64,000 bases of DNA from Clostridiales bacterium DTU070 (GCA_001513105.1 LFSH01000070.1:1-64000); one strand, 5' to 3'. Positions 47,180 to 57,505 are shown, numbered from the stretch's first letter. The notes: generated by a model from the letters alone, not told the origin. Program-made: numbers and translations.

Positions 47180-48028
47180 TTATTTTGAGAGCTCTGCAGA
47201 AATGACAGTGTTTTTCAGCAGCATTGTTATGGTCATGGGACCAACCCCTCCCGGTACGGGAGTTATATAAGAAGCCTTTTCAAGCACACTCTCAAAATCA
47301 ACATCACCGCATAATTTACCGTTTTCAAGACGGTTCACTCCTACGTCAATAACAACCGCACCGTCTTTTACATAATCGGCATTGATTAAATTCGGCTTTC
47401 CTACAGCGACTATCAGTACATCGGCACGTCTGCAGACTTCCTTCAGGTCCCTGGTTTTGGAATGGCATACCGTAACCGTGGCATTACTGTGCAGCAAAAG
47501 CATTGCTGCCGGCTTTCCCACTATGTCGCTGCGTCCTACCACCACGCATTCTTTTCCTTCAAGGCTAATCCCCGTCCGGTTTAAAATCTCCATAATCCCT
47601 GCAGGAGTGCACGGTAACAGCCGGGCTCTGCCAAGCATCGTATTTCCTGCATTAAACGGATGGAAAGCATCAACATCCTTGTCAGGTGAGATTTTCATAA
47701 TTACATTATCTTTATTGATATGATCCGGAAGAGGTAACTGCACAAGAATGCCATGTACCGACTTGTCCTCATTCAATGTCTCCACAAGCGAAATCAGCTC
47801 TTCCTCGGTTGTCTCTTCAGGAAGAACATATTCAAAGGACCTTATTCCCGTTTCCTCACACGCTTTTTTCTTGTTTCTTACATAAACATGCGAAGCAGGG
47901 TTATTCCCTACAAGAATAACCGCAAGCCCCGGTTGTATACCTTCTTTTTTCAGGCTTTCAATTTTCGCCTTTAATTCTGCCCTTATTTCACTGGATATCT
48001 CGCGCCCGTTCAATATAACCGCACTCAT
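47180..48028 (-). CDS. folD: Methylene-THF dehydrogenase/methenyl-THF cyclohydrolase
   Basis: 282 aa bifunctional folate enzyme interconverting 5,10-methylene- and 10-formyl-tetrahydrofolate with NADP. The catalytic Lys lies in HVYVRNKKKACEETGI, the cofactor site is VGRSDIVGKPAAMLL, and the C-terminal block is PVPGGVGPMTITML. The start is ATG with AAAAGGAG seven bases upstream. Confidence 0.96.
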   Translation of the reverse strand: MSAVILNGREISSEIRAELKAKIESLKKEGIQPGLAVILVGNNPASHVYVRNKKKACEETGIRSFEYVLPEETTEEELISLVETLNEDKSVHGILVQLPLPDHINKDNVIMKISPDKDVDAFHPFNAGNTMLGRARLLPCTPAGIMEILNRTGISLEGKECVVVGRSDIVGKPAAMLLLHSNATVTVCHSKTRDLKEVCRRADVLIVAVGKPNLINADYVKDGAVVIDVGVNRLENGKLCGDVDFESVLEKASYITPVPGGVGPMTITMLLKNTVISAELSK

Positions 48029-48130
48029 TTTTATTCTCCTTTTGTACTAATCTGAAATTGATTTTATGGTCTTTTGTGGAAATTGTCAAGTAATACTGTT
48101 TGCCGTGCATAACCGTAAAGCGGCTTTCTG

Positions 48131-49474
48131 TTAACTTCCAAATATGAATTTCTCCAGTTCTTCCCTGTTGCCGGCGTAATACCTCCTGAGGCAGAGCAGA
48201 TTCATATACAGGGGTACAGAAACGTTCCCTGTGTTCATAATGTCGTCAATGATATTTTCAAGGTCGTCAATTGATGTTAACAGGTACTCTTTCCCGCCGT
48301 AGACCTCGTTTTTGTTTGCATACAGCGACAGCAAATCGCAATGCATCCTGGTCAATCCTACAAATTCCGGTTTCCCTCCCTTGATGATCCACCTGAAAAA
48401 ACCCAATATTATTGTTTCGCCGACATCGGTATGTGATTTGCACAGGTTGGTACTGCCGCTTTCTTCCCACAATTCCCTTTTCATTGCATTTATGATGGTT
48501 TCGTTGAAACTGTCCGCAACCCGGTCATTCCAGTCACAGGAACCACTTCCCGTCGGAACCAGAAGACCGTTGCTTGACTGGGCTGCCCTGTTCTGTGTCC
48601 ATATCACCAGGTAATGATCAGACGTAAATGCCAGCGTAGATATGCCTATTTCATTATTCATGACAGAGCTTGTTATATCTTTTAGAACCGGTTCGCCATG
48701 CTTTCCAGTATTAACCGGAAAATACTCCTCTGCATTGGCTATTACTGAATTATCCTGGTTTGATTTCAGTTGTCTGCCGCAAATAACATTGGTCAGGAAC
48801 GTGTCATAATACGTTCCCTTATGGCAATGGACAGTGTTGTTACCGGACGGTATTATATCCTTTGACAGGCAGAATTTTTTCTCGTTAAAAAAACCCTTGC
48901 CGTAAAACCTGGAATTTCTGTACTGCCATTTCAGGAACGGCAGGAGGTTGTCCTTCTCTGCCTTTATAAAGTTTTTAATCAGCTTTTCCTTGTTTTTGGC
49001 TTCCTTAAAGACCAGATTATTATTCCTGATATATTCATCAATCCTGGGAGAATTCAGAACATAATTGCTCACATTATGGTTGATTCTGCATTCTATGGAT
49101 TCATAACCCCACTTTTTATCATAGTCGCTGATATTTACATCCCTGCATTCGATTCTTTCAGGGAATATCTCACCATATCTTAAATCCATGTAATCCTTGA
49201 TTTCTTCTATAATATTATAAACTTCGTACAGGAACTTTACAAAAGAACCAAGAAAAACAATAATCAAAAACCAGTTCCGGGATATGTTTTTCAATATCAT
49301 GCCCCAGTCGCTGAACAAGGCGCCCATAGACGAGATAAAGATAACCAGGTCTATTGCCGTTGTTATTGTTTCCTTCAGATTGACGCGAAACAGGTATATA
49401 TTGTAATCAATATAATTCCTTATAAACGATCTTGAAATACCCCTCACCCCCGTAGTCTGAAACAATGCTTGCAA
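48131..49474 (-). CDS. Two-TM membrane protein with C-terminal Nudix domain
   Basis: About 447 aa, not assigned to a named gene. Two hydrophobic helices lie at about 38-60 and 67-90, followed by a large soluble part. Residues 325-340 hold a Nudix box (E, seven residues, RELWEESG), preceded by VPTGSGSCDWND where Nudix enzymes have their glycine loop; the first box glycine is missing. This layout recalls the 2TM-Nudix effectors of CBASS antiphage loci (Cap16, from memory), but no cyclase gene is nearby. The TTG start has no good ribosome site; GTG at 49447 is an alternative. Confidence 0.7.
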   Translation of the reverse strand: MQALFQTTGVRGISRSFIRNYIDYNIYLFRVNLKETITTAIDLVIFISSMGALFSDWGMILKNISRNWFLIIVFLGSFVKFLYEVYNIIEEIKDYMDLRYGEIFPERIECRDVNISDYDKKWGYESIECRINHNVSNYVLNSPRIDEYIRNNNLVFKEAKNKEKLIKNFIKAEKDNLLPFLKWQYRNSRFYGKGFFNEKKFCLSKDIIPSGNNTVHCHKGTYYDTFLTNVICGRQLKSNQDNSVIANAEEYFPVNTGKHGEPVLKDITSSVMNNEIGISTLAFTSDHYLVIWTQNRAAQSSNGLLVPTGSGSCDWNDRVADSFNETIINAMKRELWEESGSTNLCKSHTDVGETIILGFFRWIIKGGKPEFVGLTRMHCDLLSLYANKNEVYGGKEYLLTSIDDLENIIDDIMNTGNVSVPLYMNLLCLRRYYAGNREELEKFIFGS

Positions 49475-49490
49475 AGTATTCTGTTTATTT

Positions 49491-49802
49491 TCAGCAGTTT
49501 CTTGTTCCTTTTGAATGTTCTTCCAAAGTACAGGCAGTCACATCTTCGGGGCGGTTTTGAAGTCCCGCATCTTCGGCGTTCAGGCTCACCGTTCCGTCCT
49601 CAAGGACAAAACAGGGAATGCCTATCTGCCCCTTTTCCCTGGCAGGCAAAAACACGTCGGAGTTGTCTCTCAGCCTTATAAACTCTTTCAGAAGGCCGAC
49701 ATGGGATCCTATATCGATATATTCAAAGTTAGGCCTTCCTTTTATTTGTTCCTTCACATAAGCACAATCCGGACATGTATCCATTCCATAAATCTTTACC
49801 AT
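49491..49802 (-). CDS. Glutaredoxin-like protein (CPDC)
   Basis: 103 aa. A thioredoxin-fold start with the redox motif CPDC (MVKIYGMDTCPDCAYVKEQI) and a cis-Pro region in IGIPCFVLEDG. There is a 45-residue variable tail. A GAGAGG site lies eight bases before the ATG. It ends 16 bp before the Nudix membrane gene and may be co-transcribed with it. It probably reduces disulfides or links to sulfur/redox stress; the substrate is unknown. Confidence 0.82.
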   Translation of the reverse strand: MVKIYGMDTCPDCAYVKEQIKGRPNFEYIDIGSHVGLLKEFIRLRDNSDVFLPAREKGQIGIPCFVLEDGTVSLNAEDAGLQNRPEDVTACTLEEHSKGTRNC

Positions 49803-50115
49803 GATACTGCCTCTCATACAGCTTTGGTCTTTTTGATTATTAATTATATCACAACCGGTATCAGTGCCTGCAAGAAGGCATTACCTAAACTTATTTTTCC
49901 CGGGCCGGCATAACCGGATAAAACTCGCGCCATGCAAAAAATTAAAACCATTCGCAGCCGGCAGACAATGATCCGGATTATATCCTTAAAATCATCGTTT
50001 ACGCGTCTGTAAGTATCCTTGCACAGCTTCCGGTATCCTCAGCAGACAAATTCCTGATATTAAGCATACATCCTGCCTCCCGAAAGCAACTGTCTGCTGT
50101 TATCTCAAAAACGGT
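49803..50115. other. Intergenic stretch without recognised gene
   Basis: 313 bp between the glutaredoxin gene and cheB. Short GC-rich inverted pieces (CCGGGCCGG near 49900) are present, but no convincing terminator, RNA or ORF with a ribosome site was seen. Confidence 0.5.
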
Positions 50116-51141
50116 TCACTTCAGTATTTCCATTATAGCAAGTGCTATCCTGTCCAATGGAAGCTGCTTAACGACCGCACCGACATTATACGCCGCTTTT
50201 GGCATACCGTATATCACCGATGTTTTTTCATCCTGGCCGACAGTAAAGGCCCCTTTTCTTTTCATTGCAAGAAGCCCCTTGGCCCCGTCATAGCCCATTC
50301 CTGTAAGGATAACCCCAATGGCGTCCTTCCCGGCTTCCCTCGCAACCGATTCAAACAGGACATCCACTGACGGGCAGTGCCCGTTTACCTTTTCACCGGC
50401 AAAACATTCCACCTTATACCTGTCAGAAACCTTCCTGATTCGCATATGCCTGTCTCCCGGGGCTATAAGCACCCTGCCCTGTTCAACATAGTCCCCTGTC
50501 TCCGCTTCCTTAACACTCAGATTGGTAGTGGCATCCAGTCTTTCGGCAAAGATCCTTGAAAAAACGGGCGGAATATGCTGAACAACCACCACTCCGGGTA
50601 TTTCAGAAGGCATATCCTTCAGTATTTTTGCTATCGCCTCGGTTCCTCCCGTGGAAGCTCCTATTGCTATTATTCTGCCTGAATCAAAATTTCCGTATGA
50701 TATATTGGTATGTGTACTGCTTTTTGCCGCATGCAGCGTTACTTTTGCAGTTGACGCAATCTTGATCTTTTCAATCAAATCATTGATAAAATGTTCCACG
50801 CTGTTTATTTCATTCATATCCGGCTTCACAACAAAATCAACAGCGCCGGCATTCATTGCTTCAAAAACGGTATGGCTTATGGAGCTTACAACAATAACAG
50901 GTATCGGATACTGCGGAATAAGCCTGCGGATGAATTCTATGCCGTTCATCTTCGGCATTTCCACATCACATGTTATAACATCAGGCTTGTACTGCAGAAT
51001 TTTATCCCATGCATCATATGGGTCCTTTGCAGTAGCCACAACCTTTATCTTAGGTTCAGATGAGATTCCCAACAGTAATAATTCCCTGAACAAAATACTG
51101 TCGTCAACCACCAGGACCTTAATTGCATTGTCACTTTCCAC
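50116..51141 (-). CDS. cheB: Chemotaxis protein-glutamate methylesterase CheB
   Basis: 341 aa, apparently intact. The receiver domain has VVDDS, the phospho-Asp in VITCDVEMPKMNG and the Lys in VVKPD. The catalytic domain shows the Ser of IGASTGGTEAI, the His of VVQHIPPVFS and the Asp of GMGYDGAKG. It would demethylate or deamidate chemoreceptors. The start is GTG with GGAGGA eight bases upstream. Its partners cheA and cheR next door are truncated, so its use is doubtful. Confidence 0.93.
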   Translation of the reverse strand: MESDNAIKVLVVDDSILFRELLLLGISSEPKIKVVATAKDPYDAWDKILQYKPDVITCDVEMPKMNGIEFIRRLIPQYPIPVIVVSSISHTVFEAMNAGAVDFVVKPDMNEINSVEHFINDLIEKIKIASTAKVTLHAAKSSTHTNISYGNFDSGRIIAIGASTGGTEAIAKILKDMPSEIPGVVVVQHIPPVFSRIFAERLDATTNLSVKEAETGDYVEQGRVLIAPGDRHMRIRKVSDRYKVECFAGEKVNGHCPSVDVLFESVAREAGKDAIGVILTGMGYDGAKGLLAMKRKGAFTVGQDEKTSVIYGMPKAAYNVGAVVKQLPLDRIALAIMEILK

Positions 51142-51174
51142 CGGATTTCCTCCTGATCCCCGACCTTAAAAAAT

Positions 51175-51560
51175 TCATACCTTTCTGTAAATTCCAGGCA
51201 TTATGTACCGGAAATTTGTCAGGTCACGGGGTATGGACTCGGTATGCCCGATAAACAGATACCCTCCGTATTCCATAAAGTCATAGAATTTTTTAATAAG
51301 GTCAATCTTTGTCTCATGCTTGAAATATATCATAACATTACGACAAAAAATAGTATGAAATTTCTGACGGAAGGGAAACACCTTTTCCATAAGGTTGAAC
51401 TTCCTGAAAATAATCTCCTTTTTCAACTCAGGATTTATAATGTATTTTCCGTTATCAAGTTTCTGAAAATAGTTAAGTCTCCACCTCGCCGGCAGCGAGT
51501 CTACCTCATCTTTGCCGTACATCCCGTTCATTGCTTCATTAAGTACCTTTTCCGAGATGT
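51175..51560 (-). pseudogene. cheR: cheR remnant (C-terminal third only)
   Basis: In-frame coding from about 51560 reads YISEKVLNEAMNGMYGKDEV and continues to the CheR C-terminus with FHTIFCRNVMIYF and YLFIGHTESIPRDL. The N-terminal methyl-acceptor-binding part and SAM motif I are missing. An internal ATG at 51531 overlaps the cheA stop as ATGA, so a 118-aa product could be made, but it cannot be an active methyltransferase. The 5' part is replaced by cheA sequence. Confidence 0.88.
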
Positions 51561-53300
51561 AGGTATGGTAAAGATTGATCTGCCAACCTGCAGATTCATG
51601 CCGTCGATAATGGCCAATGTGAGCGGGATTTTAAGTGTTATCTGAGTTCCACTGCCGTTTTCGCTGTCGATCGATATACTTCCTCCGATGGATTCAATAT
51701 TCTTTACCACAACATCCATTCCTACACCGCGGCCGGAGAATTCGGTTACACTATCAGAGGTTGAAAAGCCGGGCATCAGTATCAGTTTGTAAACTTCGGA
51801 ATCAGACATGTCTTCTTCATTTTTGGTGACGAGATTTTTTGCCCTGGCTTTTTCCAGTATTTTATCCCTGCTTAAACCCCTTCCGTCATCCCTGACGTTA
51901 ATATGTACATCGCTTCCGGCATTTTTGGCCTCAAGGGTTATTTTCCCTTCCTTCGGTTTCCCTGCCAAAAGCCGTTCTTCTGCGGTTTCTATACCATGAT
52001 CCACAGCATTTCTGACCAGGTGCATCAACGGATCGGAAATATGCTCTATAACATTCTTGTCTACCTCTGTTTCTTCACCTATAATTTCCAGTTGAGCCTC
52101 CTTGTTCAGCTTTTTGCACATATCCCTGACGATACGCTTCATTCTCTGGAATGTGGCGGACAACGGCACCATTCTTACCGACATTACCATGTCCTGTATC
52201 TCGCTGGTTATTTTACTGAGCTGGTTTGCAGCCTTATTGAAGTTGTCAAGCTCCAGTCCCTCCAAATCAGGATTCTGCAGAACCATTGCCTCCGCTATAA
52301 CCATTTCCCCTACCAGTTCCATCAGCCTGTCCAGTTTCGCAACACTGACACTTATAATGCTTTGCTTCTGAATAGCACTATGACGCTCGGCACCATACCT
52401 GCCTTTATTCTCCGCAGACCCCTCCCCTGGTGCGGCAGAGACCGTTTTATCATGCCGAACGGCAGCACCCGCCTTTTCCGGCTCTATGCCATTCTCTGCG
52501 TCCTGCACGGATATATCCGGAGAATCAGCAGTCACTTCGGCTGGAAATCCCATCGAATATGTTTCTTCATCAATTTCGGCCAATTCCAGTTTCTTCAGGA
52601 AAATAGTCTCCAACAGACGGTCTTCAATTTCATCCTGCGTTTTATCTGTTTTTATATATATATGAAAGCCATCGCGGCGGATTATTTCAACACTCCCGGG
52701 ATCCACTTCGATGTTCCGGGGATGATATATCATTTCAATTGCTGCCTTCTTCAGGTTATGGATTACCGCAAAGGCCCTTACATTCTCCATTTCGCAGCCT
52801 TCCTGAAAGTGTATTACAGCACTGAATATCCTGACCTTTGCCTTGTCCTGTTGCTCACTTTCTTCGCCGGTATTGCTCATTAATGATGAAAGAAAGTCTT
52901 TCACCCTGTTCACCAGTCCGGCTGCATTGCCGTCAGCCTTATCATTGTTCCTGATTTTTTCCAGCTCTATTTTGATAAAGTCAATGCAGTCAAGAATCAA
53001 GTCATTCAAGTCGGAAAAAGAGTATTTCGTTTTGCTTCCCTGGCGCAAATATGAAAAAAGATCCTCAATTGCATGGGTCAGTGCGGATATTTCGCCGTAT
53101 CTCATCATTGTCGAGGATCCCTTGATGGTATGCATGATTCTGAATATTTCGTTTATGGTTTCTTCCGAATAATTCAATTCGGCTTCGCTCATTAAAATAA
53201 CCTGCTCAAGCTGTTCCAGCAGCTGAGAGGTTTCAAAGATAAACATTTCCAGCAGCGCATCATTAATACTATCTGACATATTTTTAGTCTGTCCGGGCAA
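51528..53300 (-). pseudogene. cheA: cheA truncated by an internal deletion (P5 lost)
   Basis: The 590-aa frame has P1 (phospho-His57 in IFRIMHTIKGSSTMM), P3 (SVAKLDRLMELVGEMV) and P4 with N-box HLVRNAVDHGIE, G1 DDGRGLS and G2 GRGVGMDVVVKNIE. It stops just after LQVGRSIFTIP, the start of the P5 CheW-like domain, and then enters cheR sequence out of frame (TSRKRYLMKQ, stop). About 130 residues of P5 are gone, so it cannot couple to receptors. The ATG at 53279 may be the true start. Confidence 0.88.
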
Positions 53301-53592
53301 TATGCAAAAAGTATTAAGAGCCTTCCCCGCATGACATTCATGTCAGCATCCTGTTACCCTGGAAAAAACTCTTATACTTATGATATCCCTTTCAGTTACC
53401 TCCCTTCACATGATGACATGATTTATATATAAATAGCACTAATTGAAGGCAACGTTATGCCGGTTCTGAAGCATCTTCGTATACGGAATAAACATAATTC
53501 TGCTGCCAATACTTTTCAACATATAAACCACGGTGCGGTATTTCGCCTGGTAAACGGCCGCTATACCCGGGGATATACTATTTTCCCCTTCA
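53301..53592. other. Intergenic stretch upstream of cheA
   Basis: 292 bp, moderately AT-rich, holding no recognised gene, RNA or terminator. Confidence 0.5.
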
Positions 53593-54362
53593 TTATTTTT
53601 TATCGGCAATAATCAGGAATCTGTGACATGTAAAATCAATATAGCCAGTATTATTAATAATTTTGTCTATATCCTTCAGCTTTTCATAGTATTTTTCAAC
53701 CGTAAAATCCGGCACCTGCCATGGTGTTGACTTTAAGTAATAAACAATCGCGCCGATTTCATAAAACCTTGTTTTTATTATGTCTTCCTTCTGCCCGGTT
53801 ATTTTCAGGCCCGCTTCCACTAATTCCTTACGGCTGCTTCCAGGTTCCAGTCATTAAACCGGCTATCAGCGGCACCTAAGAACTCATTGATTTCTTTATT
53901 GTTTAAGCCGCCGACCTGCTGTGTTATAAAGGTTCCATGCTTTTTCAGGATTCGGCTGACTTCCTTCACAGAATAGGATTCATGCCTGTTAATTATCAAA
54001 TCAAAGGTCTCATCACAGAATGGAATGGAATCATCATCCTCAACTTTGCATACTTTTATCCCGAGAGGCTACAGCCTGTTCCGTGCAACGGGAATATTGG
54101 GCTCATACCCTTCGGTTGCGCATGTGTTTGCAGGCAACGGACTTAATGAAGACAAAAATTCTCCGCCGCCCGTTCCCATATCCAGCATTGAAGACGAGCC
54201 GGGCAGCCTAATTTGCACTTTATTTCTGTAATTCCAGCTTGATGGAAACTCCCTCATCCTTCCGGTCGATTCTATGTAAGAAAAATCCCATCCTTCAAAC
54301 TTCTGATTTGCCTCGTTTATTAAGTATCCAAACAGTTCATCGTCCGTTAATGCTTTTTTCAT
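53593..54362 (-). pseudogene. Class I SAM methyltransferase, broken by a stop and a frameshift
   Basis: The 5' part (ATG 54362) encodes a methyltransferase-like N-terminus with motif I SSMLDMGTGGGEFLSSL and FEGWDFSYIESTGR. An in-frame TAG at 54071-54069 replaces a probable Glu codon (RNRL-stop-PLGIKV); the frame then goes on through FCDETFDLIINRHE and HGTFITQQVGG. A one-base loss near 53830 (AAV then KELVEAGLKI) breaks it again, and the rest runs to 53593 with GAIVYYLKSTPWQVPDF. Two lesions make it a pseudogene. The original would be about 255 aa, of unknown substrate. Confidence 0.85.
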
Positions 54363-54492
54363 CAGAAAATCCTCTCTTCTTATCTATGTTATAACTGCTG
54401 CTTCTCCATATTGTACCACAATCTCCTTATCTGCTGTTCATAAACAGGAAAGACCAAATCTGCCCAATGGCCAAAAGCTGATACAGCCCTTT

Positions 54493-55526
54493 TCAGTAAT
54501 TTACGCATCCTGGCATCCATCCGGATTCAAAGCCGTTAAATTCAGCGCACCTGTACATCTCAATAATTTTACCGGGGCGATATACTTTATATTCCCTGTT
54601 AACTATATAAATATTGTCACGCCGGGACACAATATAATCATTCTGTTCAAGCAGTTTTCCTATATATCTTCTGTCCGCAAGTCTGTCACTTTTGCTGTTA
54701 TTGCACTTCCTGCAGCTTAACACGAAGTTCCATAGTTTATCATCTCTCACAAAGACCCAGGGTATGAAATGGTCCACTTCCATGGCAGTCCTTAGCGGAT
54801 GCCCGCAATAAAAGCAGTTATGCCTGCTGAAAACATCATATAACAAGTTCCTGTAAACAGTAAGGTTACTTCTTTTAGTAGCGTAATCAAGTTTTTCGGC
54901 CAGGGAGTGGGAATCCTCTTCCCTGTTAACTCTCTCAAGAAACTTAATCCATTCATAATGATTAAGTTTCAAAAGAATATTCTTATACTTTTGAAAGAAA
55001 CTCAGAACATCCGGATGCAGTTTCAGTATCTCACAACCCAGGATAAAAGTATAAAAAGTTCCGTCGGTATCGCCGTAGATTGCTCCAATAACATATCTTT
55101 TGCATTCTTTCTTGACTTCAATAATAATCTTAGTTTTTATATTTTCATTTATTGCCTCAAAACTCATCTGATCGGATAAGACGGGATATTGCCTCATGAA
55201 TGAATCAAATATTATCTCAACGCTTGTTTTGCCCTTTGGATTGCTTAATCCTGCATCGCCCTGTTTCAGTTTATACCTTACGGTCAGGTACCAGTATATT
55301 TCCGCAAACTTCTCATAGATTTGGTCATAACTTAAGTACCCTTCTTCATCAACGTTAATATGTTTTCCAGGAGGGATTTGATAAAGCAGTATTTATAACT
55401 TGTTCTGTTAGCAGATTTTGTAGAAAATATATGATTGAACTTTGCCCATATTTCATCTTCGCTCAGGCATTCTTTCGTCCATTCTCCTCTTCTCAGTTTC
55501 CAGCCTTCCATATTGCTGAACCTCAC
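54493..55526 (-). pseudogene. HNH endonuclease gene with a frameshift
   Basis: The first part (GTG 55526) encodes WTKECLSEDEIWAKFNHIF up to SLLENI, then shifts frame near 55360. The downstream frame continues without a stop from INVDEEGYLSYDQIYEKF through FMRQYPVLSDQ to the end. The site reads AACATATTAAC where AACATTAAC would keep frame, so a two-base AT gain is likely. The C-terminal HNH domain is intact: CFYCGHP, MEVDHFIPW and LSCRKCNNSKSD. Without the shift it is about 340 aa, resembling HNH nucleases of restriction or anti-phage loci. Confidence 0.82.
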
Positions 55527-55625
55527 ATACCACTATCACAATAACTCTCATAATAATTTTCGACAAATTTTTACATCTTGTTTACAGAATATGATTACAC
55601 TTAGCAACAATTGGTTCAATCAATC

Positions 55626-55656
55626 ACAAAGAAAGGCTGCCTTTTTACGCAGCCCG
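55626..55656 (-). terminator. Terminator of the TPR gene
   Basis: Minus strand GGCTGC (55654-55649) pairs with GCAGCC (55640-55635) around eight bases, followed by TTTCTTTG. It is about 80 bp after the TPR stop. Confidence 0.65.
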
Positions 55657-55732
55657 GAAAGAATGCCTTTATCAAATCAATTCCGGCATCACATTAACTG
55701 GAAACACAATGAGAACACTCATATCTGAACAT

Positions 55733-57505
55733 TTACGATACCATCAGGGATATATAGCCTTCATGCCTGTATAACGTTTTGAAGTCGGTGTCGTTTTTTA
55801 TCCTGGACCGGTAAGATGGATCGTTTTCAAGGACCTTTTTCAGGAGATCCACTGCAAGGTCCTTTTCGCCCATATGGGCATATACTTTCGACAAGCCGTA
55901 ATAGAGTTCCGCATCATCCGGATAGCTTGAAAGAGAGGTTTTGTATATCTGCATTGCCTTTGTATACTGACGGAGCTTTATAAGAACGGCAGTATAATTG
56001 TATATCAGTGCCTGATCACGGTTATTCAGTTCGTATGCCTTTTCAAAGGAAAGTACTGCGTCTTCGAGCCTTCTTGACATTTCAAGTACAATACCGCGGT
56101 TGAAGTAAAGCTGGTAGGACCTTTCATGGATTTTAATGCCCCGGTCAAAAACCTGGACGGCTTCGCGGTATCTCCCAAGCTGCCCCAATAACACGCCCAG
56201 GTAGTTATATGCATCCTCCATCTGCTCATCGCCTTCGAGGGATTTGTACAGGTAACGCACAGCACGTTCCCTGTCGCCCATTTCATCGAGCAGGGTTGCG
56301 GCGTTGTACAGCAGCATGCTGCTGTCCGGGTTTACTGATATGCCTTTCTCATATGTCCGCAGTGCATCTTCGTTATGCTTCCGTTCGCGCTGCGACAGTG
56401 CAAGGTGGTAATAGTTCAAAGGTTCGTTTGGTTCTGCTTCCGTCAATATTTCAAAACATTCCACGGCCTTATCAAATGCTTTTTCTTTCAGGGCAGCTAT
56501 CCCTTTATATTTCAGCGCTTCAACCTGCTTTATATCAGGTGCTGTAATTTCATCCAGTACTTCAAGTGCTTTCTGAATTTCACCGTGCTTGTAGTAGAGG
56601 CTGCCAAGGACCACACGCAGCAGATTGTCTCTCAAATCGAGACGCCCTTTTTCGAGGTACTCGATGGCCTTATCCTCCATGCCTGTTGCCAGGAAAGCCC
56701 TTGCAATATTTTTATATGCAACCGTCAGGTCGGGTTTTATTTCCAGGACTTTTTCAAAGCACCTGATTGCCTGCTCGAACCTGCCCAGGTAATAAAGAGC
56801 GTAACCGAGACTAAACAGGATCATAGCCTCTGCCTGCTCGGGTGTTAATTCCTTATTACTGTCAGGATCAGGCTGATATTTTTTCAGTAATGCCCTGGCC
56901 CTGTCCAATATTTTGTACGCTTCACGGTATTTTCCTATGAAGCAGTTCAGGTAGCCCGCATTGTATGCCACCAGGACAGACCCGGGAAAAACCGACAAAA
57001 GGAACCTGTACTGCTGAGCAGCGGAATTATATCGCTGCATTTTGATCAATTTATGGGTAAGTACCAGCTGCCTTTTAATATTTCTTGATACTTCCCTGTC
57101 CTGGATATTCAGTGACTTAAAAACCGTGAGGGCATCAATTTCGCCCTTGTAGAGTTCTGCATTTCCAATGAAATAATCATATTTAAGCTCTTTTGTATCC
57201 TTTTTCGGCCTCGGGTCAATAAGTTGAATGTCGATACCTTTTTCCTTCCTTTTCCGAATCACTCTTGCATGATCATAAATAACAACTGCGGACGGAAGTA
57301 TAACACCGCCAATGATTATTGAAAGTTCAACTTCGGGGATTGTCAGGACATTTTCAAAAAGAGAGAATACAACCACCGTAGCTGTAAGAAACTGCAGCAG
57401 CAGTATAAATGCCGGGATTACTCCTGGCCTTTTTACAAAACGGTGCATCATATAAATAGTCAGAAAAGATACAACAACTGCAACAAAAATCAACGGTACA
57501 TTCAT
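55733..57505 (-). CDS. Membrane-anchored TPR-repeat protein
   Basis: 590 aa. Three N-terminal transmembrane helices (residues 1-80) precede a cytoplasmic domain of about twelve TPR units, for example ILFSLGYALYYLGRFEQAIR and AYKNIARAFLATGMEDKAIEY, from about residue 160 to the end. TPR arrays bind partner proteins; the partner is unknown. The start is ATG with GGAGG nearby. It follows ftsK after 44 bp and may be transcribed with it. Confidence 0.85.
   Translation of the reverse strand: MNVPLIFVAVVVSFLTIYMMHRFVKRPGVIPAFILLLQFLTATVVVFSLFENVLTIPEVELSIIIGGVILPSAVVIYDHARVIRKRKEKGIDIQLIDPRPKKDTKELKYDYFIGNAELYKGEIDALTVFKSLNIQDREVSRNIKRQLVLTHKLIKMQRYNSAAQQYRFLLSVFPGSVLVAYNAGYLNCFIGKYREAYKILDRARALLKKYQPDPDSNKELTPEQAEAMILFSLGYALYYLGRFEQAIRCFEKVLEIKPDLTVAYKNIARAFLATGMEDKAIEYLEKGRLDLRDNLLRVVLGSLYYKHGEIQKALEVLDEITAPDIKQVEALKYKGIAALKEKAFDKAVECFEILTEAEPNEPLNYYHLALSQRERKHNEDALRTYEKGISVNPDSSMLLYNAATLLDEMGDRERAVRYLYKSLEGDEQMEDAYNYLGVLLGQLGRYREAVQVFDRGIKIHERSYQLYFNRGIVLEMSRRLEDAVLSFEKAYELNNRDQALIYNYTAVLIKLRQYTKAMQIYKTSLSSYPDDAELYYGLSKVYAHMGEKDLAVDLLKKVLENDPSYRSRIKNDTDFKTLYRHEGYISLMVS

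Noticed and set aside
54069-54071. TAG read as pyrrolysine in the methyltransferase
   Set aside because: The protein is not one of the methylamine methyltransferases and a second frameshift follows, so a plain nonsense mutation is simpler.
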